A DNA stretch of 64,000 bases from Methylobacterium sp. FF17 (GCF_025813715.1 NZ_CP107532.1:1736001-1800000), one strand, 5' to 3'. Shown: positions 16,899-26,272, numbered from the stretch's first letter. Notes: generated by a model from the letters alone, not told the origin. A program made the numbers and translations.

Positions 16899-17354
16899 GT
16901 GGAACAAATGGCGAACAAGAGAGCCCTGTCCTGGTCGGCCGCGCTTCGCGACCTGAAGGACGATCGAGCACGGAGACAGGAAGTGCGCGAGGAACGCCTG
17001 AGGACGACGGCCGGGCTGCGCGGTACCCCAGCCCTGGTGCTGAGTGCCTGGCGCGGCCGCTCCGGCCGCCGCTACGTGGTCGGCATTCACGAACTCGCCG
17101 AGCCCGAGCTCGACGACATGGGCGAGGCCGTGGTGATGGCGGTGCGCCGCGACGCCTCGGGCGTGGGTGAGCTGATTTCGGTGGCCTCCGCCGGGCAGAG
17201 CCCGCGCGAGCGCCTGCACCGCAACTGGATCGCCCGTGCCCGTCACAAGGGCGCCACCGAGATGCACGTCCACCGCCTGGCCGAGGACGAGGCCGAGCGC
17301 GAGGCGATCGTCGCCGATCTCGGTTCCGAGCAGAAGGCCGACGCCGCGAACTGA
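16899..17354 (+). CDS. Conserved-looking cytosolic protein of unknown function
   Basis: A 151-residue basic N-terminus followed by a mixed alpha/beta core (TPALVLSAWRGRSGRRYVVGIHELAEPELDDMGEAVVMAVRRD) and an acidic C-terminus. No signal or membrane segment is present and I do not recognise the family. The start is either the GTG at 16899 or the ATG three codons later (16908); neither has a strong Shine-Dalgarno. It follows a 184-bp gap with an AT-rich stretch just before the start (TTAAGATTAATG). Composition and codon use match neighbouring genes. Confidence 0.65.
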   Translation: MEQMANKRALSWSAALRDLKDDRARRQEVREERLRTTAGLRGTPALVLSAWRGRSGRRYVVGIHELAEPELDDMGEAVVMAVRRDASGVGELISVASAGQSPRERLHRNWIARARHKGATEMHVHRLAEDEAEREAIVADLGSEQKADAAN

Positions 17355-17530
17355 TCGCGGCGTCTCGAACGCCCGACCGCCCTCGCCTCACGATCCCGCC
17401 GTGAGGATCCCGGAAGCGCCCGAATCGCGGCTCGCCATCCTTTCGCCGTCGAGACCCTGCCAAGCCTGTGATCGGGACGCCCTTCCCCGGGCTGCCATGC
17501 CCCGTCACGAGCGCAGGATACGAACACCCG

Positions 17531-18613
17531 ATGGCGCAGAGCCCGACCCCGGCCCGTTCCCCTTCGCGCAAGGGGTTGTTCCTCCCCTACATCCTGCTCG
17601 GCACTCTGGTGGTCGCGTGGTCCGCCGGGTGGTTCTACATCCGTCATCGGGCCGCCTCCGAGATGGATGCCTGGCTCGCGCGGGAGCAGGCCGCCGGGCG
17701 GACCTGGACCTGCGCCGACCGCTCCATCACCGGCTATCCCTTCCGGATCGAGCTGCGCTGCGCCGCCCTAGCCTTCGCGCGCACCGACAGCCGCTTCACC
17801 CTCGGGCCGGTGACGGCGGTGGTGCAGGTCTATCAGCCGCGCCAGGGCATCCTGGAAGTCGGCGGCCCGTTCCACGTGGAACAGGGCGACCTCACGGCGG
17901 ATGCGGACTGGACCGCCCTGAAGGGAAGCTTCCACGGCGCGTCGGACGGTTTCGTCCGGGCCTCCCTGGTGGCCGACGGTGCAAAGGGCAGCGTGCACGG
18001 CGCGGGCGAGGCGCCGATCGCGTTCGCGACCCAGCACCTCGAACTTCATGCCCGTCCGACGCCGGGCCGCTTCGAATCGGACGGCGCCGTCGATACCAGC
18101 CTCCGGGTGACCCGGATCCAGCTCCCGCTGGCCGATGCGGCGCTCGGCAACACCGATCCGGCCGATCTCGCACTGGACACCACGATCAATCGCGCCACCA
18201 CCCTGCAGACCGGTCCGGTGGCCCAGGAACTCGACGCGTGGCGCCAGGCGGGCGGAAGCCTCAACCTCACGCTCCTGTCGTTGGCCAAGGGTGAGCGCCG
18301 ATTGCAGGCGAAGGGCTCCCTCGACCTCGACGCCGCGCATCGGCCCCAGGGTCAGCTCGAACTGCGCGCGGCCGGCGTCGAGGCCCTGGTCGCCCAGGTG
18401 ATGGGCCAGCGCTTCGGGGCCGAGAAGGGGGCGCTCCTCGGCAATCTCGTCGGGCAGTTGCTGAACCGGCGCAACCCGGCCGGCGCCGAGGGGAGCGCGC
18501 CGGCGCAGGGCGACGCCGCCCTGAAGGCGCTGCCGCCGCTGCGCCTCGCCGAGGGACGCCTGATGCTCGGCCCGTTCCCGATCCCGAGCGTGCAACTCCC
18601 CCCGCTCTACTGA
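17531..18613 (+). CDS. DUF2125 domain protein, membrane-anchored
   Basis: A 360-residue protein with one N-terminal transmembrane segment (FLPYILLGTLVVAWSAGWFYI) and a large periplasmic domain typical of DUF2125, including TCADRSITGYPFRIELRC near residue 70. The function of the family is not established; its beta-rich repeats suggest an envelope role. I prefer the ATG at 17531 (MAQSPTPARSP) because the 21 codons upstream look non-coding. A parS-like palindrome lies within the coding sequence at 17868-17883 (encoding F-H-V-E). It ends 13 bp from the convergent tyrC gene. Confidence 0.85.
   Translation: MAQSPTPARSPSRKGLFLPYILLGTLVVAWSAGWFYIRHRAASEMDAWLAREQAAGRTWTCADRSITGYPFRIELRCAALAFARTDSRFTLGPVTAVVQVYQPRQGILEVGGPFHVEQGDLTADADWTALKGSFHGASDGFVRASLVADGAKGSVHGAGEAPIAFATQHLELHARPTPGRFESDGAVDTSLRVTRIQLPLADAALGNTDPADLALDTTINRATTLQTGPVAQELDAWRQAGGSLNLTLLSLAKGERRLQAKGSLDLDAAHRPQGQLELRAAGVEALVAQVMGQRFGAEKGALLGNLVGQLLNRRNPAGAEGSAPAQGDAALKALPPLRLAEGRLMLGPFPIPSVQLPPLY
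17868..17883. other. parS-like palindrome inside the DUF2125 gene
   Basis: CGTTCCACGTGGAACA contains the perfect 14-bp palindrome GTTCCACGTGGAAC and matches the bacterial parS consensus TGTTTCACGTGGAACA at 14 of 16 positions. It is about 15 kb from the putative origin and 30 kb from parAB. Binding of ParB is inferred only. Confidence 0.45.
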
Positions 18614-18626
18614 GCGCGGTGTCCCG

Positions 18627-19553
18627 TCAGGGCGTCGGCTCGCTCGGGCGACCGCGCCCGAAATCGGCCTCCGCCGTCTCCTGGCCCATGGCCACGATGC
18701 CCCGGCGGATGGCGCGGGTGCGGGTGAAGAGCTCGTGGAGCGCGTCGCCGTCGTCCCAGCGGATCGCGCGGGCGAGGGCCGCGAGATCCTCGTTGAAGCG
18801 CCCCAGCATCTCCAGCACCGCGTCCTTGTTGGTCAGGAACACGTCCCGCCACATGGTCGGGTCGGAGGCCGCGATGCGGGTGAAATCGCGAAAGCCGCCG
18901 GCGGAGAACTTGATCACCTCGGATTGCGTCACCGCCTCCAGGTCGGCGGCGGTGCCGACGATGTTGTAGGCGATGAGGTGCGGCACGTGGCTGGTGATCG
19001 CCAGGACGAGGTCGTGATGCTCCGGCGTCATCGTCTCGACGATGGCGTTGAGGCCCTCCCAGAAACGCTGGACCCGGGCGGTCGCCTCCGGGTCCGTGCC
19101 TTCGGTGGGCGTGAGGATGCACCAGCGCCCCGAGAACAGGGTCGAGAACCCGGCATCCGGCCCGGAATACTCGGTGCCCGCCACGGGGTGCGCGGGCACG
19201 AAGGCCACGCCCTCGGGGAGGTGCGGCGCCACCGCCGCGACCACCGAGGCCTTGACCGAGCCGACATCGGACACGATGGCGCCGGCCTTCAGGTGCGGGC
19301 CCATCAGTGCCGCGACCGCGCCCACCGTCCCCACCGGCACGCACAGGATGACGAGGTCGGCCCCGCCCACGCCCGTCGCGATGTCGTCGGTGACCGTGTC
19401 GGCGAGGTTGAGGGCGCGCACCCGCTCCAGCACGCCGGCATCCCGGTCGATGGCGACGATGTGCCGGGCAAGCCCGTAATGCCGGGCGCCGCGCGCGATC
19501 GAGGATCCGATCAGCCCGAGGCCGACGATGGCGAGGGTGTCGAGGTCAGGCAC
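18627..19553 (-). CDS. tyrC: Prephenate/arogenate dehydrogenase (TyrC type)
   Basis: A 308-residue NAD(P)-dependent dehydrogenase of tyrosine synthesis. The Rossmann motif is [18 protein letters not shown], followed by VSDVGSVK and the catalytic-His block [14 protein letters not shown] chose the GTG at 19551-19553 (V-P-D-L-D-T), which overlaps the stop of the upstream aminotransferase gene, because the Rossmann motif then starts at residue 7 as in the family. Whether prephenate or arogenate is the substrate cannot be read from sequence. The gene forms an overlapping pair with the aminotransferase. Confidence 0.92.
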   Translation of the reverse strand: MPDLDTLAIVGLGLIGSSIARGARHYGLARHIVAIDRDAGVLERVRALNLADTVTDDIATGVGGADLVILCVPVGTVGAVAALMGPHLKAGAIVSDVGSVKASVVAAVAPHLPEGVAFVPAHPVAGTEYSGPDAGFSTLFSGRWCILTPTEGTDPEATARVQRFWEGLNAIVETMTPEHHDLVLAITSHVPHLIAYNIVGTAADLEAVTQSEVIKFSAGGFRDFTRIAASDPTMWRDVFLTNKDAVLEMLGRFNEDLAALARAIRWDDGDALHELFTRTRAIRRGIVAMGQETAEADFGRGRPSEPTP

Positions 19554-20667
19554 CGGGCGCGTCCTGCACGAAAGCGGTGAGCGCGTCGAGGAAGGCGGTG
19601 TTCGCCGCCTCCCCACCGACGGTGACGCGCAGGGCGTCGGGCAGCCCGTAGGACGAGACCCGCCGGGTGATGACGCCCCGCGCCGTGAGGAAGGCGTCGG
19701 CTTCGGCGGCCGAGCGGCCGGGCGCGTCGGGGAAGTGCACGAGGAGGAAGTTCGCCACGCTCGGCGTCACGGTCAGGCCGAGGCCGCGCACGGCCTCCGT
19801 CATCGCGGCGAGCCAGGTGTCGTTGTGGGCGACCGCCGCCGCCACGTGCGCGTCGTCCGCGATGGCGGCCGCCCCCGCCGCGATCCCGGCGCCCGACAGG
19901 TTGAACGGCCCCCGGATGCGGTTGACCGCATCCGCCACTTCCAAGGGCGCCACCATCCAGCCGATGCGCAGGGCGGCGAGACCGTGGATCTTCGAGAAGG
20001 TGCGGGTCATCACGACGTTGTTGGCCTCGAGCACGAGGTCGAGGCCCGAGGCGTAGTCGTTCGCCCGCACGTACTCGGCGTAAGCGCCGTCGAGGACGAG
20101 GAGCACGTGCGGCGGCAGGCCCGCATGCAGGCGCCGCACCTCGTCGAAGGGCAGGTAGGTGCCGGTCGGGTTGTTGGGATTGGCGAGGTAGACGATCTTG
20201 GTGCGCGGCGTGACGGCGGCGAGCAGGGCATCGACGTCGGCGCGCAGGTCCCGCTCCTTCACCACCACGGGCGTACCCCCGGCGGCCAGGATCGCGATCC
20301 GGTAGACCAGGAATCCGTGTTCGGTGAAGATGCCCTCGTCGCCGGCGCCGAGATACGCGTAGGCGAGGAAGGACAGGAGCTCGTCCGAGCCCGCGCCGCA
20401 GACGATGCGCGCCGGATCGAGGCCGTAGCGGGCCGCGATGGCCTCGCGCAGGCGCGCCGAGGTGCCGTCCGGATAGAGTTCGAGCTTGGCGGCCTCCGCC
20501 TTCATCGCCGCCACCGCCTTCGGACTCGGACCCAGGGGCGTCTCGTTCGAGGAGAGCTTGTGCACCTTCAGGCCCGGGGCGCCGCTCTTGCCGGGCACGT
20601 AGGCCTCGATGGCGAGAACGCCGGGGCGGGGCACCGGGCGTGAGGGAGCGAGGGGGGCAGAGGACAT
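19546..20667 (-). CDS. PLP-dependent aminotransferase, histidinol-phosphate/aromatic type
   Basis: A 373-residue fold-type I aminotransferase of the HisC family. Features include [17 protein letters not shown] near residue 36, [14 protein letters not shown] (PLP phosphate and cofactor contacts) and the Schiff-base Lys in [17 protein letters not shown]. Coupling to tyrC and proximity of chorismate mutase suggest an aromatic transaminase in tyrosine/phenylalanine synthesis, although HisC activity is equally compatible with the sequence. The 8-base overlap with tyrC implies a joint transcript. Confidence 0.9.
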   Translation of the reverse strand: MSSAPLAPSRPVPRPGVLAIEAYVPGKSGAPGLKVHKLSSNETPLGPSPKAVAAMKAEAAKLELYPDGTSARLREAIAARYGLDPARIVCGAGSDELLSFLAYAYLGAGDEGIFTEHGFLVYRIAILAAGGTPVVVKERDLRADVDALLAAVTPRTKIVYLANPNNPTGTYLPFDEVRRLHAGLPPHVLLVLDGAYAEYVRANDYASGLDLVLEANNVVMTRTFSKIHGLAALRIGWMVAPLEVADAVNRIRGPFNLSGAGIAAGAAAIADDAHVAAAVAHNDTWLAAMTEAVRGLGLTVTPSVANFLLVHFPDAPGRSAAEADAFLTARGVITRRVSSYGLPDALRVTVGGEAANTAFLDALTAFVQDAPGA

Positions 20668-20737
20668 GGGAACGGGCCAATCGAGGTGCGAAGCGCCCGT
20701 CTAACAAAGCTCGCCCGGCTTTGCGAGCAGGCGCGCC

Positions 20738-21727
20738 TCAGGCCGCCGCGATCTCGGCGAGCAGGATTTCCGGAATCGTCAGCCCCTCCGCCTCGGCGCG
20801 GGCCCGGAGCGCGAGGCGTCGGCTGCCCGGCAGGCGGGCGCCCGGCTGCGCTTCGATGGATCCGGCGAGCACCGCGAACCGCTCCAGCGCGTCCGTGGCC
20901 AGCGCCGTGGCGTCGAGGGCGAGGATGAGCTGCCCGGTGCCCGGCGGATCGCCGGCGGCGTCGAGGAACGAGGAGGCCTCCCCGGCAAAGCGCGCGCCCA
21001 CCAGCCCGGCGGCCAGGATCTCCACCATCAGCGCCAGGGCGATGCCCTTGGCGTCGCCCAGCGGCAGCATCGTGCCCGCCAGCGCCGCGCTCGGGTCGGT
21101 GGTGGGCCGGCCCTCGGCGTCGAGCGCCCAGCCCTCGGGGATCGCCTCCCCGCGCTGGCGGGCGCTCACGATGGCGCCGCGCGCCACCTTCGAGAGGGAG
21201 AGGTCGATGACCACCGGCGCGCGGCCGGGCAGCGGGGCGGCAAAGGCGACGGGGTTGGTGCCGAGCACGGCGCGGGCGCCGCCCCAGGGCGCCATCGCGG
21301 CGGGGGTGTTGGCGAACAGGATCGCCACGAGGCCCTGCTCGGCCAGGGCTTCCACCGGACGGCCCGCCGCGCCGCAATGGTGCGAGCGCCGGATGCCGGC
21401 CGCCGCCACGCCCTGGACCCGTGCGATTGCGGGCAGGTCGGCCACGACCCGGTCCAGGGCCGGATAGGCGAAACCGTGCGCGGCATCCACGGCGAGCAGT
21501 CCCGGCCGGGGCTGCGTGACGGACGGCACGGCGTCACCCTTCACCTTGCCCGCCCGGACCTGCGCCGCATAGGCGGGAACCCGGGACAGGCCGTGCCCCC
21601 TGAGGCCGTCGGCCTCCGCGCCGACCAGGGCACGCGCGGTGCTGTCGGCCGCAGTAGGCGACGTGCCGCATCGCAGCAACGCGTCCGTCACGAGGGCTTG
21701 GGCCTGGTCAAGGGTCAGAATCGGCAT
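20738..21727 (-). CDS. LDH2/malate-dehydrogenase-family NAD(P) oxidoreductase
   Basis: A 329-residue protein of the Ldh_2 family (malate, L-sulfolactate, ureidoglycolate or pyrroline-2-carboxylate reductases), which has its own non-Rossmann fold. Diagnostic parts are GHGLSRVPAYAAQVRAG, IRRSHHCGAAGRPVEAL (the active-site His), LGTNPVAFAAP and a final segment near PGARLPGSRR. The substrate is not determined by sequence. The start at 21725-21727 gives the normal N-terminus PILTLDQAQALV. It lies between the aminotransferase and the Hint gene, divergent from the latter. Confidence 0.88.
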   Translation of the reverse strand: MPILTLDQAQALVTDALLRCGTSPTAADSTARALVGAEADGLRGHGLSRVPAYAAQVRAGKVKGDAVPSVTQPRPGLLAVDAAHGFAYPALDRVVADLPAIARVQGVAAAGIRRSHHCGAAGRPVEALAEQGLVAILFANTPAAMAPWGGARAVLGTNPVAFAAPLPGRAPVVIDLSLSKVARGAIVSARQRGEAIPEGWALDAEGRPTTDPSAALAGTMLPLGDAKGIALALMVEILAAGLVGARFAGEASSFLDAAGDPPGTGQLILALDATALATDALERFAVLAGSIEAQPGARLPGSRRLALRARAEAEGLTIPEILLAEIAAA

Positions 21728-22057
21728 GGTCTTCGCGGTTTCCTTACTCTGCCGGTGATGCAGACGCGGCGGCTGGCCGGTCACCTCGGCGCGGTGACAT
21801 CGGGTTTACTGGGCCGAGGCGCTGCAAAAATGGCACATCGCCCCGGAATTCATTCTTGATCTTTAACGGAACCGGAGTTTGGCCCCGGTTTGGGAAGTTC
21901 TGGCAAATGCTTCGGGGGGATTTGCCATAGACGCCCCAAGATCTTCGCAACATAGAACGAGAACCGATGACGGATGCCGGATCGTCTGGGCGCGCAACAC
22001 AGAGCCTTGTCTTCCGCTGCAAAACGGTCGTCGAAGAAAATATTGGAGGGATCGAGC
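21728..22057. promoter_or_regulatory. Divergent intergenic region between the LDH2 gene and the Hint gene
   Basis: 330 bp with no gene I can support. The part from about 21825 to 21960 is notably richer in A+T than the surroundings and probably holds the promoters of both divergent genes. The right end carries the strong Shine-Dalgarno GGAGGG (22045-22050) of the Hint gene. A roughly symmetric GGAACCGGAGTTTGGCCCCGG block near 21868-21890 could be an operator; this is weak. Confidence 0.4.
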
Positions 22058-23053
22058 ATGGCTGTCACTTTCAGAGATACTGTCTATGGCGCGGGCTTTG
22101 TTGGGTCAGATGACGGCGCTCCCAGCGCAGGATTTGGAATCGACGATGTCTCGACCTCGGCGATCTCCTTCACCGGCACCGTGAACCAGGCCGGCGATTC
22201 CATCTCGGCGACGGGCATCTTCCCGGGGGAGTCGGCCTCCTCGACCAGGACCCTGTTCGCGACGCAGTACGATTCGCAGAGCCAGATCCAGTTCACGGAC
22301 AGCACGACCACGCCCACGACCCGGTACGTCCTGTCCAACTCGACCCTGACGCCCCGGCAGCGCGTCACCTTCGACAGCAACAACACCGTGGGTGACTACG
22401 CGCCGGTCTGCTTCGTCACCGGCACGGGCATCCGCGTGATCCGCGACGGCCGCGAGGTGGATGTCGCGGTGGAGGACCTGCGCGTCGGCGACCGGGCCGT
22501 GACCGCGTCCGGCCCGATCCGGCCGATCGTCTGGATCGGGCACCGCGACCTCGCGGGACAGGGCGGCGCGCTGCCCCACGCCCAGCAGCCGGTCCGCGTC
22601 AGCGCCGGTGCCTTCGGAGACGGCCTGCCGACCCGCGACCTCACCCTCTCGCCGGGCCATCCCGTGCTGGTGGGCGCGGACGACGACGCGCAGGGCGGCC
22701 ACCTCGTGCCGATCATGTGCCTCATCAACGGCACCACCATCGTGCGCCTGCCGCTGGCCGCCGTCACCTACTGGCACGTGGAGCTCGACGCCCACGACAT
22801 CCTGCTGGCCGAGGGTCTCGCCGCCGAGAGCTACATCGACGGGGGCGACCGTCCGTTCTTCGCGCAAGCCTCCGACCACGCCCTGCACAACCCGGATTTC
22901 GTGGCGCCGGGCTGGTCGGCCCGCTGCCGGCCGGTGGCCGTGGACGGTCCCGTCGTCACCGCCGAGCGGGCGCGCCTGAGCGCCGTGTTCGCCGACACGC
23001 TGACGGCGCAGGGCGCCTGGACCGACGCCGCCTTCACGACCGCGTGGAACTGA
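22058..23053 (+). CDS. Hint_2 (Hedgehog/intein-like) domain protein
   Basis: A 331-residue protein. Residues 1-117 are Ser/Thr-rich and low in charge with a strand-like pattern and no signal peptide. A Hint domain begins at Cys118 (CFVTGTGIRVIRDG...VAVEDLRVGDRAVTASGPIRPIVWIGHR) and continues through LSPGHPVLVG, YWHVELDAHDILLAEGLAAESYID, the usual Hint_2 signature. Hint domains can self-cleave at the leading Cys; bacterial Hint_2 proteins are often secreted and some carry RTX repeats, which are absent here. The start is fixed by GGAGGG 7 bases upstream. It stands alone within a tyrosine-synthesis block; the function is unknown. Confidence 0.85.
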   Translation: MAVTFRDTVYGAGFVGSDDGAPSAGFGIDDVSTSAISFTGTVNQAGDSISATGIFPGESASSTRTLFATQYDSQSQIQFTDSTTTPTTRYVLSNSTLTPRQRVTFDSNNTVGDYAPVCFVTGTGIRVIRDGREVDVAVEDLRVGDRAVTASGPIRPIVWIGHRDLAGQGGALPHAQQPVRVSAGAFGDGLPTRDLTLSPGHPVLVGADDDAQGGHLVPIMCLINGTTIVRLPLAAVTYWHVELDAHDILLAEGLAAESYIDGGDRPFFAQASDHALHNPDFVAPGWSARCRPVAVDGPVVTAERARLSAVFADTLTAQGAWTDAAFTTAWN

Positions 23054-23067
23054 CGAAACCGATCTCG

Positions 23068-23091
23068 CGGGCGGCGCTCGTGTGCCGCCCG
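23068..23091. terminator. Hairpin after the Hint gene
   Basis: CGGGCGGC and GCCGCCCG form an 8-bp perfect stem with an 8-base loop, 15 bp past the Hint stop and before the convergent chorismate mutase gene. There is no T tract, so it may be Rho-assisted or act in both directions. Confidence 0.45.
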
Positions 23092-23197
23092 TGACCGGAG
23101 CCCGAGCGCCCCGTCGATCGACCGTCCCGGACATGGGGGGTGCCGATCGGCGGGGCGCTTCGCTTTGGCCGCTCCCGGTGGGCGCGCTTCGCCCCGG

Positions 23198-24061
23198 TCA
23201 GACCCGGAAACGGGCGGCGTGGCTGCCGATCTCGTCGAGGGCCTGGGGCGCGGCCCCGGCGCGGGTCAGGGCCTCGTGCAGCTGCCGGGTGCTGACGCCG
23301 CCGGGGACGGCCAGCAGCAGGCAATGCCCCTCGGCCTGGGGCGCGCGCGCGACGACCTCCCCGTAGAGGTCCTGCAGGGCGCGCGACGCGGCCGGCTCCC
23401 AGGCCGCCACGCGGGTCGCGTGCAGGACCCAGTCGCGCTGGGCCGCCGCCGGATCGTCGAGGGGGTTCGAGACCACGAGGACGGGGGTACCGGCCGGATG
23501 CGTCGGCCGCTCGATGAAGGGCAGGCGCGCGATGACCTTGGGGCGCCCCTCGCCGACGAGCCCCTCCCACCAGGGCGCCGCGTCGGCGGACGCGCCCGAG
23601 CCGTCGGGATCGAGCCGGAAGATGCCGAGGTCGCCCCGCGAGGCCGCCACCGCCGCGATCACCGCGAGACAGGTGGGGTGCGGCCGGTAGGGCACCGTGA
23701 AGCCGAAATGGAAGCGGGCGGAATCGCGCATTGGCGCATCCCCGCCCGAGATGTCGGCATGCACCGAGAACGGCGCCTGCACGTAGGTGAAGGTGGCGAT
23801 GATGACGCGCCAGATGCCCTCCACGGTGTCCAGCGGCAGCAATCCGCGATGGCGCTCGGCGACGCGGCGCATCATCGAGGCTTCCCGCCCCGGCCGGAAG
23901 GCCGAGCCGCTGGCCGAGGTCCGCTTGACGGCGATCAGCTGGTCGATGATCGACCCGCGCTGGATCAGCAGGTCATGCATCTCGGCGTCGATCCGGTCGA
24001 TCTCGGCGCGCAGGTCGGCGAGGTTCTCGAGGGACGGCGCGGGTCTCGTGGTGAAGCGCAT
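23198..24061 (-). CDS. Chorismate mutase (AroQ) with a long C-terminal domain
   Basis: A 287-residue protein. Residues 10-95 are an AroQ helical chorismate mutase (LADLRAEIDRIDAEMHDLLIQRGSIIDQLIAVK ... FRPGREASMMRRV), which converts chorismate to prephenate. The remaining 190 residues are not the usual short tail; their order (VIAAVAASRGDLGIFRLD, then THPAGTPVLVVSNPL, then a terminal AEGHCLLLAVPGGVSTRQLHEALTRAGAAPQALDEIGS) loosely follows a prephenate dehydratase plus ACT layout, but the catalytic TRF motif is absent. It could be a regulatory remnant. It belongs with the tyrC-aminotransferase pair 3 kb away. Confidence 0.87.
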   Translation of the reverse strand: MRFTTRPAPSLENLADLRAEIDRIDAEMHDLLIQRGSIIDQLIAVKRTSASGSAFRPGREASMMRRVAERHRGLLPLDTVEGIWRVIIATFTYVQAPFSVHADISGGDAPMRDSARFHFGFTVPYRPHPTCLAVIAAVAASRGDLGIFRLDPDGSGASADAAPWWEGLVGEGRPKVIARLPFIERPTHPAGTPVLVVSNPLDDPAAAQRDWVLHATRVAAWEPAASRALQDLYGEVVARAPQAEGHCLLLAVPGGVSTRQLHEALTRAGAAPQALDEIGSHAARFRV

Positions 24062-24331
24062 GCGGGGCTCGCGAGGGTCCGGCGAGAGATCCGGAGGAGA
24101 GGGGGTCGAGGAAACCGGCGGGGTCTCGTTCCCCCGTCATCGCCGCCCGGTCTACGATCGTGCGCGCCGAAGGGCCAGTGCGGAGCGCCGGCGGCGGTGG
24201 CCTTTCGTTGACGCGTGAGGGTGCGCACACTACCTCAACCCCCTGGGTCGCAGGGTCCTCGCGCGGATGGCATACCAGCCGGCCGCCCATCCCGGATCGA
24301 CGCGCCGCCTCCTCCAACCCGTTTCCTGATC

Positions 24332-25543
24332 ATGTCGCTGGATACCGCCCTCAAGCCCGGCACGTCCGAAGACGAAGCGGCCCGCGCCGAGGCGCCGGGC
24401 CTGGAACTGTCGCAGGCCCGCGAGCCGATGGGCCTCGTCGCCGCGTTCGGCCTGGACGAGCCCCTGGCGATGGATGCCGGCGTGCAGCTGGCCCCGTTCC
24501 AGATCGCCTACCGGACGGCCGGCACCCTCAACGCGGACCGCTCCAACGCCGTCCTGATCTGCCACGCGCTGACCGGCGACCAGCACTTCGCCCATACCCA
24601 TCCGGTCACGGGCAAGCGCGGCTGGTGGGAGACCCTGGTGGGGCCGGGCAAGCCCGTCGACACCGACCGCTACTTCGTCGTCTGCTCCAACGTCATCGGC
24701 TCGTGCATGGGCTCCACCGGCCCGGCCTCCATCGACCCGGCGACCGGGCGCGCCTACGGGCTGGACTTTCCCCTGGTGACCATCCGGGACATGGTCCGCG
24801 CCCAGGCGATGCTGCTCGACCGCCTCGGCATCCCGGACCTGTTCCTCTGTATCGGCGGCTCCATGGGCGGCATGCAGGTGCTGCAATGGGCGGCGAGCTA
24901 CCCCGAGCGGGTCTTCGCCGCGATGCCGATCGCCACGGGCCCGCGCCACTCGGCGCAGAACATCGCCTTCCACGAGGTCGGCCGGCAGGCGATCATGGCC
25001 GATCCCGCCTGGGCGGAGGGGCGCTACCTCGAGGTGGGCACGCGTCCCGCCAAGGGCCTCGGCGTCGCCCGCATGGGCGCACACATCACCTACCTGTCGG
25101 AGCCGGCCCTGCACCGGAAGTTCGGCCGGCGCTTCCAGGGTGGCTCGGCCCCGACCTTCTCGTTCAACGCCGACTTCCAGATCGAGAGCTACCTGCGGCA
25201 CCAGGGCCTCAGCTTCGTCGAGCGCTTCGACGCCAACGCCTATCTCTATCTCACCCGGGCGATGGACTATTTCGACCTCGCCGCCGACCAGGGCGGCGTG
25301 CTCGCCAACGCCTTCAGGGGGACGAAGACCCGGTTCTGCGTGATGTCCTTCACCTCCGACTGGCTGTTCCCGACCTCCGAATCCCGCGCCATCGTGCACG
25401 CGCTGAACGCGGCCTCGGCCCCCGTCGCCTTCGTGGAGGTGGAGAGCGACAAGGGCCATGACGCGTTCCTCCTCGACGAGCCCGTGATGTTCGCCGCCGC
25501 GCGGGGCTACATCGACGCCGCCGCCCGGGCGCGCGGCCTGTGA
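24332..25543 (+). CDS. metX: Homoserine O-acetyltransferase
   Basis: A 403-residue alpha/beta hydrolase that acylates homoserine, the first committed step of methionine synthesis in this group. The nucleophile elbow is [12 protein letters not shown] (Ser177), the Asp and His of the triad are in SFTSDWLFP and DKGHDAFL, and [12 protein letters not shown] is diagnostic. The ATG at 24332 gives a normal N-terminus. The stop overlaps the metW start (GTGA), so the two are coupled. Acetyl versus succinyl donor is not settled by sequence, since MetX homologues with either specificity exist. Confidence 0.95.
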   Translation: MSLDTALKPGTSEDEAARAEAPGLELSQAREPMGLVAAFGLDEPLAMDAGVQLAPFQIAYRTAGTLNADRSNAVLICHALTGDQHFAHTHPVTGKRGWWETLVGPGKPVDTDRYFVVCSNVIGSCMGSTGPASIDPATGRAYGLDFPLVTIRDMVRAQAMLLDRLGIPDLFLCIGGSMGGMQVLQWAASYPERVFAAMPIATGPRHSAQNIAFHEVGRQAIMADPAWAEGRYLEVGTRPAKGLGVARMGAHITYLSEPALHRKFGRRFQGGSAPTFSFNADFQIESYLRHQGLSFVERFDANAYLYLTRAMDYFDLAADQGGVLANAFRGTKTRFCVMSFTSDWLFPTSESRAIVHALNAASAPVAFVEVESDKGHDAFLLDEPVMFAAARGYIDAAARARGL

Positions 25544-26238
25544 CGGCGTCCCGATCTCCGATCCAGGAACGCCCCTGGGAGACCGCCGAGGCACTGCCGC
25601 GCGACGACGCGGGCAGCACCCGCGTCGACCACCTCGTCGTGCTCGGCCTCGTGCCGGAGAATGCCCGCGTCCTCGATATCGGCTGCGGCGACGGAGCCCT
25701 GCTCGCCCTGCTGCGGGACCGGCGCGGCGTCGACGGGCGCGGCATCGAACTCTCGCGCGAGGGCGTCAATGCCTGCCTCGCCCGGGGCCTGCCGGTGATC
25801 CAGGGCGACGCCGACACGGACCTGGCGAACTATCCCGACGGCGCCTTCGACGTGGTGGTGCTGTCCCAGACCATCCAGGCGACCCGCAACCCGCGGATCG
25901 TACTGGAGCATCTGCTGCGCATCGGGCGGCAGGTGGTCATCTCGTTCCCGAATTTCGGCCATTGGCGCGTGCGCTCGGAACTCGCCCTGCGCGGGCGCAT
26001 GCCGGTCACCGCCCTGATGCCGGAGGAATGGTACGAGACCCCGAACATCCATCACTGCACCATCCGCGACTTCGTCGGCCTGTGCCGGACGGTGAACGCG
26101 AAGATCGAGAAGGCGACGGCCCTCGACGCGCGCGGCCGGCCCATGCGGTTCGCGATGCCCTGGTGGGTCTGGAACCTGATGGGGGCCCAGGGCGTGTTCC
26201 TGCTGCGTCGCGGGGGCGCCGGCGATCCCGCGCCCTGA
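25540..26238 (+). CDS. metW: Methionine biosynthesis protein MetW
   Basis: A 232-residue class I methyltransferase-fold protein that works with MetX; in several proteobacteria it is needed for full MetX activity. Motif I is [15 protein letters not shown], and the family blocks [36 protein letters not shown] and the [13 protein letters not shown] segment are intact. The GTG start overlaps the metX stop by 4 bases. Its own stop codon lies inside the left arm of a strong terminator hairpin, which fixes the operon end. Confidence 0.95.
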   Translation: MTASRSPIQERPWETAEALPRDDAGSTRVDHLVVLGLVPENARVLDIGCGDGALLALLRDRRGVDGRGIELSREGVNACLARGLPVIQGDADTDLANYPDGAFDVVVLSQTIQATRNPRIVLEHLLRIGRQVVISFPNFGHWRVRSELALRGRMPVTALMPEEWYETPNIHHCTIRDFVGLCRTVNAKIEKATALDARGRPMRFAMPWWVWNLMGAQGVFLLRRGGAGDPAP

Positions 26239-26256
26239 GCGAGGGCGCGGGATCGC
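26222..26256. terminator. Strong hairpin ending metXW
   Basis: GCGATCCCGCGCCCT and its exact complement (26242-26256) form a 15-bp perfect stem with a 5-base loop. The metW stop codon (26236-26238) is at the loop edge. The T tract is weak (TGTT). The site also faces the convergent bioC gene and could serve both directions. Confidence 0.75.
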
Positions 26257-26272
26257 TGTTGCACGTGAAAAC
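26257..26272. other. parS-like site between metW and bioC
   Basis: TGTTGCACGTGAAAAC matches TGTTTCACGTGAAACA at 13 of 16 positions and has the intact CACGTG core. It lies in a short convergent intergenic gap directly after the metW hairpin. A role in ParB binding is inferred and weaker than for the mnmG-flanking sites. Confidence 0.35.

Noticed and set aside
13973..16918. 981-codon open frame on the minus strand
   Set aside because: It lies antisense to ggt and the PlsC gene, whose products are clear; the translated text is low-complexity and unlike any family. Long antisense frames are expected in GC-rich DNA.
24178..24331. SAM riboswitch upstream of metX
   Set aside because: I looked for SAM-II features (GC-rich P1 with conserved GCUAAA-type segment) and did not find a convincing match. 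A covariance-model search would decide.
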